DNA of 27,053 nucleotides, from positions 1-27,053 of the forward strand of contig CAZIFQ010000040.1 in the NCBI GenBank assembly GCA_964538375.1, written 5' to 3'. Position 1 is the stretch's first letter; every line of letters begins with the position of its first letter. The DNA is from JAUUZQ01 sp964538375. GTDB lineage: Bacteria; Bacteroidota; Bacteroidia; Bacteroidales; GCA-2748055. Shown here piece after piece: positions 7,013 to 13,920 of this stretch. A program made the position numbers and the translations under genes. The notes under the pieces are model-generated. The model was not told the origin of the DNA, made no database searches, and was given only the letters and a program-made list of their open reading frames with translations.

Positions 7013-7819
7013 CTAATATGGATTTGTCACTGTGTTCATTTGCAGAGTAACTGCAGTTTGAGCCAGTAATCTTCCATTGATTGAACCGCCTGTCTGTAAA
7101 TTAATACCAGTTTTTCCTAAAATGATTCCTTCAAAATGGCTGGTTGTTCCTAAAGTAACAGCACCTGCTGTTTGCCAGAAGATATTTTTTGCCTGAGCGC
7201 CTCCGGTTAATGTAATTCTCACAGCTGAACTCATATTAAGCGTACCATCAATCTGGAATATCCAAATATCATTCGGACCACCTGCAATTGTAAGGTCTGT
7301 TGGGATAACAACCGCACTTGTAAATTTGTACAAACCAGGGGTAAGTGTCAGACCACCAATATTTCCGGCTCCTACATTCAAGAAATCAGGATTAACACGT
7401 CCTGCAGCATCATTGTAGGCAGCTTGCATATCAAGTACTGAAAGAGTTAATCTTGTTGCATTGGTAACTTTACATGCCGGACCGGCAGCATCGACTGAAT
7501 AGATGGTTCCAACTACTTCGTTGCAAGCTAACAGAATAGCTGCACCTGTGATTGGACTAGAACCTACATCTCCTGTAACAGATGATTTATAAACATCGGT
7601 AATACCAGATTGTGACAGAATTGTAAATTCGCCTGCCAGACCTAAATTTACGGCTGCCAGTGAATTTACTCCGACACTTTTTAATAGGGAATTATCTGAT
7701 TCCAAAGCTATTGGTTCGTTAAATTCTTCCATTAAAAAATCCTTCTCACAACCTGTCATTAATGAAACTACAAACATTAATGCTACTGGTAAAAAAGTTT
7801 TTGTTTTCATTATTTTCAT
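7013..7819 (-). CDS. DUF3494 ice-binding-like lipoprotein (unit 1)
   Basis: Counted from the chosen start this is a 268-residue lipoprotein: MKIMKTKTFLPVALMF, then lipobox SLMTGC. A single DUF3494 domain fills the rest. Visible motifs are LGLAGEFTILSQSG, GDVGSSPITGAA, DFLNVGAGNIGGLTLTPGLY, AQAKNIFWQTAGAVTLG, GIILGKTGI and GRLLAQTAVTLQ. A longer reading from 7873 is excluded because it would begin upstream of the -7 element at 7847-7854. The true start is the ATG at 7819 or the one three codons on (7810), giving a 27 or 36-base leader. It is paralogous to the gene at 8533-9432 but lacks that gene's Lys-rich tail. Likely outer-membrane anchored. Ice binding is a family-based inference. Confidence 0.85.
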   Translation of the reverse strand: MKIMKTKTFLPVALMFVVSLMTGCEKDFLMEEFNEPIALESDNSLLKSVGVNSLAAVNLGLAGEFTILSQSGITDVYKSSVTGDVGSSPITGAAILLACNEVVGTIYSVDAAGPACKVTNATRLTLSVLDMQAAYNDAAGRVNPDFLNVGAGNIGGLTLTPGLYKFTSAVVIPTDLTIAGGPNDIWIFQIDGTLNMSSAVRITLTGGAQAKNIFWQTAGAVTLGTTSHFEGIILGKTGINLQTGGSINGRLLAQTAVTLQMNTVTNPY

Positions 7820-7826
7820 AATTAAT

Positions 7827-7873
7827 GTAACAACATTGTTACTCTGCAAAGTTGGGTAATATGAGCCGCTCAT
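7827..7873 (-). promoter_or_regulatory. two palindromes around the unit 1 promoter
   Basis: GTAACAACATTGTTAC (7827-7842; 7-bp arms, 2-base centre) covers the predicted transcription start and leader. ATGAGCCGCTCAT (7861-7873; 6-bp arms) sits in the spacer between operator and -7 element. The unit 2 counterparts are the identical first palindrome (9439-9454) and ATGAGACACTCAT, which keeps symmetry in its outer five bases. They may bind an additional regulator. Neither palindrome is seen at the other three promoters. Confidence 0.4.
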
Positions 7874-7912
7874 TTGTTACATACCTTTAGAGAAAAGTTA
7901 CAAGTTTTACTT
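7847..7912 (-). promoter_or_regulatory. shared bipartite operator/promoter, copy 3
   Basis: CAAAGTTG (7847-7854; CAACTTTG on the gene strand), a 21-bp spacer, then the operator 7876-7912 with GTTACATACC and, 21 bp on, GTTACAAG followed by TTTAC. This placement requires the gene to start at 7819 or 7810. Confidence 0.68.
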
Positions 7913-7976
7913 ATCAGAAAAGAAAAAAAAACACCAAAACACTATTCTAAATCCAGCCAACCAGCAACAAGTATTG

Positions 7977-8405
7977 CTACATTCTTTCCATATACCAGTT
8001 CAGCTCTTTTTCCATTTTTCTATAACGGAATGCCGTAGAAATGATTTTCTGTAAGCGAACAAGGGCTGTTTCACTTTTCACCACATAATCAAAAGCCCTG
8101 TGATGCATACATTTTATTGCCACGTCTATTTTATCCTGGGAGGATAACATTACGACCAGAATATCAGGATTGAAAGTTGTTATTTTATCCAGGGTCTCAA
8201 TACCGTTCATCGCATTTTTATCTATACCGTCAAGAAAATAATCTAAAATAATTACATCTGGATTGTGCATTAAATTTTCCATGCACAATTCACCGGTTGC
8301 ATAGGTTTCTATAGTAAAATCGGCACGCTGGAGCAATTCAATTTCAAGCATCTTTAAAAATAATGCATCATCGTCTACCAGGAAAAGCTTTATTTTTTCT
8401 TTCAT
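7977..8405 (-). CDS. stand-alone CheY-like receiver protein (unit 1 copy)
   Basis: A 142-residue single-domain response regulator. It has acidic residues in DDD (11-13), the phospho-acceptor D55 in VIILDYFLDG, the switch serine in MLSSQ (about 88-89) and K110 in YVVKSE. A short charged C-terminal helix (RYRKMEKELNWYMERM) follows and there is no DNA-binding output domain. It differs from the unit 2 copy at four positions only (F16/Y, E23/D, M42/L, M46/T). Because of the duplication it now lies behind the unit 2 ice-binding gene instead of the kinase gene. It may act as a phosphate sink, adaptor or protein-binding output in the local relay. Confidence 0.88.
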   Translation of the reverse strand: MKEKIKLFLVDDDALFLKMLEIELLQRADFTIETYATGELCMENLMHNPDVIILDYFLDGIDKNAMNGIETLDKITTFNPDILVVMLSSQDKIDVAIKCMHHRAFDYVVKSETALVRLQKIISTAFRYRKMEKELNWYMERM

Positions 8406-8456
8406 GAGTTGGTGTTTTTAATGGTATTGTATTCCTCTTCCAATTCTTTACATGCC
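8402..8456 (-). pseudogene. relic of the 3' end of the hybrid kinase gene
   Basis: On the minus strand this encodes ACKELEEEYNTIKNTNS and the TGA that overlaps the receiver ATG. It corresponds to the last 17 codons of the kinase ending at 10115, with two substitutions. It is cut at CATGCC, the duplication junction. Nothing upstream supports its translation. Confidence 0.75.
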
Positions 8457-8470
8457 GGGCGAACAACAAA

Positions 8471-8503
8471 TAAGAGCCTGCCCATAACCAAGACAGAATC
8501 TTT
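8471..8503 (-). terminator. decayed terminator between ice-binding gene and receiver copy
   Basis: This is the counterpart of the strong hairpin at 6964-6997. Here AAGAGCCTG faces CAGAATCTT with two mismatches and the inner CTC/GAG pairing is lost. Read-through from the ice-binding gene into the receiver copy at 8405 is therefore likely. Confidence 0.4.
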
Positions 8504-8532
8504 AAATTTTATATCCGTTAGTCTAATTATTT

Positions 8533-9432
8533 CTACTCTTTTTTAGCTTTTTTGATATGTTCTTTTTTGGCTTTCTTTAGTGGTGCTTTTAGATCTTTTT
8601 TGATCTGTAAATCTGAATTGGTTTCTACTGGATTTGTAACAAAGTTCATTTGCAGTGTAACTGCAGTTTGAGCCAGTAGTCTTCCATTGATTGAACCGCC
8701 TGTCTGTAAATTAATACCCGTTTGTCCTAAAATGATTCCTTCAAAATGGCTGTTCGTTCCTAAAGTAACAGCACCTGCTGTTTGCCAGAAGATATTTTTT
8801 GCCTGGGCGCCTCCGGTTAAAGTAATCATCACATCTGAACTCATATTAAGCGTACCATCAATCTGAAAAATCCAAATATCATTCGAACTGCCTTCAATTG
8901 TAACATCTGTTGGGATAATAACCGCACTTGTAAATTTGTACAAACCAGGGGTAAGTGTTAGGCCACCGATATTTCCGGCGCCTTCATTCAAAAAATCAGG
9001 ATCAACACGTCCTGCAGCATCCGTATAGGCAGTTTGCATATCACCAACGGCTGTGGTTAGCCTTGTGGCATTGGTTACTGTGCAAGGTAGTGGACCGGCA
9101 GCATCGACTGAATAGATGGTTCCAACTACTTCGGTACAGGTTAACAGAATAGCGGCACCTGTAATTGGACTAGAACCTACATCTCCGGTAACAGCTGATT
9201 GAAAGACATTGGTAATGCCCGATTTTGATAGAATTGTAAATTCGCCTGCCAGACCTAGATTAACGGCTGTAAGTGAATTTTCTCCTACGCTTTTTAATAG
9301 GGAATTATCTGATTCCAAAGCTGTAGGTTCGTTAAATTCTTCGAAAGAAAGATCCTTCTCACAACCTGTCATTAATGAAACTACAAGCATTAATGCAGCG
9401 GGTAAAAAAAAATTTGTTTTCATTATTTTCAT
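8533..9432 (-). CDS. DUF3494 ice-binding-like lipoprotein with Lys-rich tail (unit 2)
   Basis: From the chosen start the protein has 299 residues: MKIMKTNFFLPAALML, lipobox SLMTGC, then one DUF3494 domain with GDVGSSPITGAA, DFLNEGAGNIGGLTLTPGLY, AQAKNIFWQTAGAVTLG, GIILGQTGI and GRLLAQTAVTLQ. After the point where its paralogue stops (VTNP) it has about 30 more residues, strongly basic (KKDLKAPLKKAKKEHIKKAKKE). The tail could hold the protein to anionic polysaccharide, peptidoglycan or nucleic acid. The start is at 9432 or 9423 because an earlier one (9486) would precede the -7 element at 9460-9467. The receiver copy downstream is probably on the same transcript. Confidence 0.85.
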   Translation of the reverse strand: MKIMKTNFFLPAALMLVVSLMTGCEKDLSFEEFNEPTALESDNSLLKSVGENSLTAVNLGLAGEFTILSKSGITNVFQSAVTGDVGSSPITGAAILLTCTEVVGTIYSVDAAGPLPCTVTNATRLTTAVGDMQTAYTDAAGRVDPDFLNEGAGNIGGLTLTPGLYKFTSAVIIPTDVTIEGSSNDIWIFQIDGTLNMSSDVMITLTGGAQAKNIFWQTAGAVTLGTNSHFEGIILGQTGINLQTGGSINGRLLAQTAVTLQMNFVTNPVETNSDLQIKKDLKAPLKKAKKEHIKKAKKE

Positions 9433-9459
9433 AATTAATGTAACAACATTGTTACTCTG

Positions 9460-9525
9460 CAAAGTTGGGCAACATGAGACACTCATTTGTTACATACCTT
9501 TAGAGAAAAGTTACAAGTTTTACTT
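9460..9525 (-). promoter_or_regulatory. shared bipartite operator/promoter, copy 4
   Basis: CAAAGTTG (9460-9467), a 21-bp spacer, then the operator 9489-9525. Operator and -7 element are identical to unit 1 although the spacer differs at several bases, which suggests selection on the binding sites. Confidence 0.68.
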
Positions 9526-9689
9526 ATCAGAAAGGAGAAAAAAACAAAAGAAAAAAGTCCATGCGCAGCAAAGACCGAGTCGGGGTAAAAATCAAAAAGA
9601 TGAGGGAATTGAAGGATTTAGTTAAAAAAACACCAAAACGCTATTCTAAATCCAGCCAACCAGCAACCAGCAACCAGCAACAAGTATTG

Positions 9690-10118
9690 CTACATTCTTT
9701 CCATATACCAGTTCAGCTCTTTTTCCATTTTTCTATAACGGAATGCCGTAGAAATGATTTTCTGTAAGCGAACAAGGGCTGTTTCACTTTTCACCACATA
9801 ATCAAAAGCCCTGTGATGCATACATTTTATTGCCACGTCTATTTTATCCTGGGAGGATAACATTACGACCAGAATATCAGGATTGAAAGTTGTTATTTTA
9901 TCCAGGGTCTCAATACCGTTCATCGCATTTTTATCTATACCGTCAAGAAAATAATCTAAAATAATTACATCAGGATTGTGGGTTAAATTTTCCAAGCACA
10001 ATTCACCGGTTGCATAGGTTTCTATAGTAAAATCGGCACGCTGGAGCAAATCAATTTCAAGCATCTTTAAATATAATGCATCATCGTCTACCAGGAACAG
10101 TTTTATTTTTTCTTTCAT
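9690..10118 (-). CDS. stand-alone CheY-like receiver protein (unit 2, parental copy)
   Basis: This 142-residue receiver has the full set of phosphorylation residues: D11-D13, D55, S88/S89 and K110. It has no output domain. Its ATG overlaps the kinase stop in an ATGA (10115-10118), so translation is coupled to the kinase. That makes it the natural partner of the kinase's HPt domain in a His-Asp-His-Asp relay. With the AraC gene upstream, the operon encodes sensor/relay, receiver and a DNA-binding protein, and the ice-binding gene follows 200 bases later under its own promoter. Confidence 0.9.
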   Translation of the reverse strand: MKEKIKLFLVDDDALYLKMLEIDLLQRADFTIETYATGELCLENLTHNPDVIILDYFLDGIDKNAMNGIETLDKITTFNPDILVVMLSSQDKIDVAIKCMHHRAFDYVVKSETALVRLQKIISTAFRYRKMEKELNWYMERM

Positions 10119-12960
10119 GAGTTGGTGCTTTTAACGGTATTGTATTCCTCTTCTAATTCTTTACATGCCTGACTGCAAACACGTTCAAGCTGTAATACCA
10201 GCTCAGGAATTTCCTCAGTATGTTGCTGGGTCTTTGCATATTCCTGAACCTTTCTTGCCATATTTTCAAAATCGCCACGAATGCCCATAATTGAAAATGA
10301 TGGGATCATTTTATGGGCCGCAGAGTACACTGCCTGCCAATCTTTATCTATCAGGCCTTGCTTCATGGCTTTTATCAGGGTCGGAGTTTGAACCAGGTAT
10401 ATCGATATCATCTCCATCATCATTTCCGGATCAGATTTTGTACGTTGCATCAAATAATGCAGATCAATGCATTTTGAGCTTGTATTATTGAGGTCTGTTT
10501 TCTTTTTAGTTTTAAAAGCTGAAGCAGGTTTTTTTACTAAGCTCACTATTTTACTGTACAATAATCTTTCATCAATCGGCTTGGATACATAATCATTCAT
10601 TCCCACAGCTTCACATTTTGCTAGATCAACTGTTGTTACGTCTGCAGTTAAAGCGATGATGGGAATTTTAGTATTTAATGTTTTACGAATATATTCAGTG
10701 GCTTCAAAACCATTCATTTCTGGCATTTGCAGGTCCATCAAAACAATGTCATAGGATTTTTTCTGCATTTTTTCGATAGCTATTTTACCATTGGCAGCAA
10801 TATCCCTTTCAAAACCAAAGTCATCGAGTATGGTTTTCATTAATAATTGATTGAGGGCTATATCCTCAACAACCAATACCTTTATATTTTCGTATTCTTT
10901 ATTTAATTCCAAATTTTCAGTTTCAAATGCAATATTTTGATTTGTTTTTAGAAAACTTAATATGAAACTAAAAGTAGATCCCTTATTAATGGTGCTTTTC
11001 ACTGTTATAAATCCACCCTGAGGCTCTACTAAATGTTTAACAATAGCGAGTCCTAATCCGGTTCCTCCATACAAGCGTGTAGTTCCACCGGAAGCCTGCT
11101 GGAAGTGTTCAAATATCTTTGAAATTTTATCTTCTTCTATTCCAATACCCGTATCTTTAACTGCAAATTGAACCCTTACTTTCTCGTCATCTTCACTGAC
11201 TAACTTTACACGCACTGTAATTTTTCCTTTCGATGTAAACTTTACTGCATTGCTTATAAGGTTTAAAATGATCTGGTGCAAATGCACAGGATCACCTACC
11301 AGTACCTTGGGTATATTTTTGTCGTATTCTTTAACCAGTTTAAGATTCTTTTCAAGAATTTTGCTCTCAAATAATTGAAGCATGTCTGATATTGAAGACT
11401 CCATTCTGAATGGAGCTTGCTCAAATACCATTTTCCCGGCATCCACTTTAGCAATATCAAGTATATCATTAATGAGGACGATCAGAGAATCGCCACTTAA
11501 TTTTATTGCAGAAAGGTATTCTTCTTGTTTTGGGGTCAATTCAGTCTTTAATAATACTTTAGTAAATCCGATAATTGCACTCATTGGAGTACGTATTTCA
11601 TGACTCATGTTCGAGAGAAACTGCTGTTTAGCCTTTACCGCAGCTTCAGCAATACCGGTCAGCTTTTCTGCTTTACTTTTTGCTTCTTCAGCAAGTAGCG
11701 TCGCAGATTCTGCTGCCACTTTTGCCTCTTTCAATTCTGTTGCAATTCTTTTTTGTTCGGTCACATCCCTGGCAACAATAACGACCCCGAGCACATTTCC
11801 CGCATCATCCTTATACACCGAACCGTTGATATACACATCGGTTAGTTTTCCATTTTTATGTCGAATTGTAAGCGGAGAATCAGCAACAGAATCCTTTGCG
11901 AATACTTCCTGATAAACCTCACGAGCCTTCTGTTGTTCGGTAAAATATTTGAAGAAGTCAGTGCCTGTGAGTTTCTTTCGGGTCATCCCGATAATCTTCG
12001 CTGTTGCCTCATTCATATCGGTGATCTTACCCTCAGGGCTTATTGTAACTAATGGATCACGGCTTGCTTCGATAAGACTCAGGGAATACTGAGAAGCTAA
12101 TTTTGCAGAATAACTAAGTGACTCCAATTCTTTAGTGGCAATTTCTCTTTTTTCTTTCTCTTTATTTTGAAATTCGAGTTCTACATCAGCAATGACCAAT
12201 TCTGAGGCCCGCTTTTCCTTCTCCTCGTTTTGAAATGCTAGTTCTTTGTTGGCTAAAACCAATTCTGAGGCCCGCTTTTCCTTCACTTTATTTTGAAAAG
12301 CAAGTTCTTTGTTGGCTAAAACCAATTCTGAGGCCCGCTTTTCCTTCTCCTCGTTTTGAAATGCTAGTTCTTTATTGGCTAAAACCAATTCTGAGGCCCG
12401 CTTTTCCTTCTCCTCGTTTTGAAATGCTANNNNNNNNNNNNNNNNNNNNNNNNNNNNNNNNNNNNNNNNNNNNNNNNNNNNNNNNNNNNNNNNNNNNNNN
12501 NNNNNNNNNNNNNNNNNNNNNNNNNNNNNTTGGCTAAAACCAATTCTGAGGCCCGCTTTTCCTTCTCCTCGTTTTGAAATGCTAGTTCTTTGTTGGCAGA
12601 ACGCAAATCTTTTGCCCATTTTTGTTCTGCAATGTCTCTAGCCACCACAACAGCTCCAATCACATTTCCATTGTCATCTTTAAAAACTGATCCATTGAAT
12701 AAGACATCGGTAAGTTTTCCATGAATATTACGTATAGTTAGCGGATAATCAGCAACAGAGCCTTTTGCATATACTTCACGATACCCCTGCCTTGCTTTTT
12801 CTGGATCATTAAAATACTCCAGGAAGTCGGCGCCAGTTAGTTTGTCGCGAGAAACTCCCGTAATATTTACTACTGCCTCATTAAGGTCTATAATCTTCCC
12901 CTCGTTATTGATGGCGACTAAGGGGTCGAGACTGGCTTCTATAAATATTCTATTGTTCAT
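10115..12960 (-). CDS. cytoplasmic PAS-PAS hybrid histidine kinase with REC and HPt domains
   Basis: Order from the N-terminus: PAS 1 (12960 to about 12630; DPLVAINNEGKIIDLNEA), then a run of 21-residue coiled-coil repeats (ANKELAFQNEEKEKRASELVL). The 100-N assembly gap falls inside this run. PAS 2 follows (DPLVTISPEGKITDMNEA, clearly a duplicate of PAS 1). Then come HisKA with the H-box FLSNMSHEIRTPMSAII, HATPase_c (N-box LNLISNAVKF, DTGIGI, GGTGLGLAIVK), a receiver (VVEDIALN, phospho-site in VLMDLQMPEMNG, K in YVSKPI) and a C-terminal HPt (AAHKMIPSFS). No membrane segment is visible, so it senses a cytoplasmic signal. The frame differs on the two sides of the gap only because 100 N is a placeholder; I read one gene. 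It starts inside the AraC gene (11-bp overlap) and its stop overlaps the receiver start. Confidence 0.88.
12150..12597 (-). repeat. 63-bp tandem repeats coding a coiled coil
   Basis: Unit: ANKELAFQNEEKEKRASELVL, 21 residues or exactly three heptads. One unit is seen before the gap and about four after it. They are nearly identical in DNA; the last ones drift (NKVKEKR, ADVELEFQNKEKEKRE). Copy number is unknown because the assembly broke here. Confidence 0.85.
12430..12529. other. assembly gap (100 N)
   Basis: A run of 100 N, a conventional placeholder of unknown true size, inside the 63-bp repeats. Reading frames on either side agree in sequence but not in phase, so the real length must differ from 100 by a non-multiple of three. 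Confidence 0.99.
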
Positions 12961-13546
12961 GTTGCTTTGTATTCGCTATTTTGTTCCCAATTTCTTCAAT
13001 CGGTATTCGCCTTTTAACTTTCAATTGTTTAAAATGCGAAGGTGTAAGACCAGTAATTTTTTTAAACTGGTTGGAAAGATGAGCCACACTGCTGTAATTC
13101 ATTTTATGCGAGATCTCAGTAAGATTGAACTCGTCATACATCATTAATTCTTTTATTCTCTCAACCTTATGTATGATAATAAATTGCTGAATTGTTATTC
13201 CCTTCACCTCTGAAAATATATTTGAGAGGTAGGTATAATCGTAATTTAGTTGCTCACTTATATAATCTGAAAAATTTACTTTAATCTCCTCAGTTGGATG
13301 ATGAACCATTTCAATAATGACGTTTATTATTTTTTCAATTAAAACAGCCCTCTTATCGTCCATCAGCTCAAAACCTACAGCTTGCAGTGAAGTATTAAGC
13401 TCTTCCCGTTGTTCTTCAGAAAGCTCTTCCATAATCTCAATTTCGCCCAGGTCAACAACAATAAAATGGAGGCCGAGTTTTTTCAACTCCTCCTTTACTG
13501 TTAGTTTACAATGGTTGCTCACCATGTATTTGATGTACAATTTCAA
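12950..13546 (-). CDS. AraC-family transcriptional regulator with HMA-like N-terminal part
   Basis: This 198-residue protein has an AraC-type double helix-turn-helix at about 90-180: LNYDYTYLSNIFSEVKGITI, then FNLTEISHKMNYSSVAHLSNQFKKITGLTPSHFKQ, which fits the family hallmark. The N-terminal ~75 residues (KLYIKYMVSNHCKLTVKEELKKLGL...VDLGEIEI) resemble a ferredoxin-fold HMA-like domain. Relatives usually show MVCxxC there; here only the second Cys remains (SNHC). It is the only DNA-binding protein in the cluster and so the best candidate to bind the shared direct-repeat operator, including the one before its own gene. The start is TTG (13544-13546), supported by an AGGAG seven bases upstream and by the family's usual MKLYIK beginning. 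It overlaps the kinase gene by 11 bp. Confidence 0.88.
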   Translation of the reverse strand: MKLYIKYMVSNHCKLTVKEELKKLGLHFIVVDLGEIEIMEELSEEQREELNTSLQAVGFELMDDKRAVLIEKIINVIIEMVHHPTEEIKVNFSDYISEQLNYDYTYLSNIFSEVKGITIQQFIIIHKVERIKELMMYDEFNLTEISHKMNYSSVAHLSNQFKKITGLTPSHFKQLKVKRRIPIEEIGNKIANTKQHEQ

Positions 13547-13553
13547 TTGAACG

Positions 13554-13558
13554 CTCCT
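13554..13558 (-). promoter_or_regulatory. Shine-Dalgarno site fixing a TTG start
   Basis: AGGAG on the minus strand, seven bases before TTG at 13546. The next in-frame ATG is seven codons later and would remove the conserved MKLYIK beginning. Confidence 0.65.
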
Positions 13559-13577
13559 TTTTTATTGAAAATAAACA

Positions 13578-13643
13578 CAAAGATAGGTAATCCTTATGCG
13601 GAAAGTTTTACATAACTATGGTCAAAAGTTGCACATTTCACAG
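13578..13643 (-). promoter_or_regulatory. shared bipartite operator/promoter, copy 5 (regulator operon)
   Basis: CAAAGATA (13578-13585; TATCTTTG on the gene strand), a 21-bp spacer, then the operator 13607-13643: TTTACATAAC, then GTTGCACA 21 bp on, then TTCAC. Its presence before the AraC-kinase-receiver operon predicts autoregulation. The half-sites are slightly weaker than at the target genes. Confidence 0.65.
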
Positions 13644-13796
13644 ATTATTGTGGATCTGGCAGATTGTGCAAATACCGGTTCAGCTGAGCCATTCCATAGC
13701 GATCATGAAGTTTATCCTCGGAAATATACCATATCGGGTATCATTAATGTATCGTCCCACGAGGTATGTATGTAATCCCCTTGTCACACCCTTTGA

Positions 13797-13834
13797 TAAA
13801 AAAAAAGGATACAATCCATTTTGAATTGTATCCT
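13797..13834 (-). terminator. intrinsic terminator downstream of the tRNA-Pro remnant
   Basis: AGGATACAAT (13806-13815) pairs perfectly over 10 bp with ATTGTATCCT (13825-13834). On the minus strand a run of nine T follows. It would have ended the tRNA transcript reading from 13920 and starts with the same AGGATACAATCCA as the hairpin at 510. Confidence 0.75.
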
Positions 13835-13870
13835 AAATTGTAACCTTTTATTTTCAGGTCCTCTGTAACC

Positions 13871-13920
13871 TAGTCGGGGTGGAGAGAATAGAACCTGCGA
13901 CCCCCTGCTCCCAAAGTAGG
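13871..13920 (-). pseudogene. 3' half of a tRNA-Pro(UGG), decayed
   Basis: On the minus strand CCTAC-TTTGGGA-GCAGG forms an anticodon arm with loop TTTGGGA, anticodon TGG (13913-13911), with one stem mismatch. GGTCGCAGGTTCTATTCTC and CCACCCCGACTA then follow as T-arm and acceptor. The T-loop (TTCTATT instead of TTCGAAT) and the 3' side of the T-stem are damaged and the 5' half is absent. This looks like a left-over attachment site or duplicated tRNA end from an integration event. Confidence 0.6.

Larger units (their letters stand above)
6944..8450. repeat. tandem duplication unit 1 (ice-binding gene + receiver gene)
   Basis: Unit 1 runs from CATGCC at 6944 to just before CATGCC at 8451 and is homologous to unit 2 (8451-10163). 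The parental right edge, CATGCC at 10164, is followed by kinase sequence instead. The shared 6-base CATGCC at both ends is the likely recombination point. Unit 1 holds one DUF3494 lipoprotein gene, one receiver gene and the last 17 codons of the kinase. Confidence 0.8.
8451..10163. repeat. tandem duplication unit 2 (ice-binding gene + receiver gene)
   Basis: This is the parental arrangement, homologous to 6944-8450 but about 200 bases longer. The additions are a Lys-rich C-terminal extension of the ice-binding gene, about 70 extra bases at 9553-9630, and two more copies of a 7-base AACCAGC microrepeat near 9660. The receiver genes are almost identical while the ice-binding genes have diverged more. 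Confidence 0.8.

Noticed and set aside
7820..7873. Longer N-terminus for the ice-binding lipoprotein (and 9433-9486 for its twin)
   Set aside because: It would start upstream of the predicted -7 element and put 18 odd residues before a normal lipoprotein signal.
12427..12619. Two separate kinase genes on either side of the N run
   Set aside because: Both sides carry the same 21-residue repeat and together give a normal hybrid kinase; the phase change comes from the placeholder gap length.
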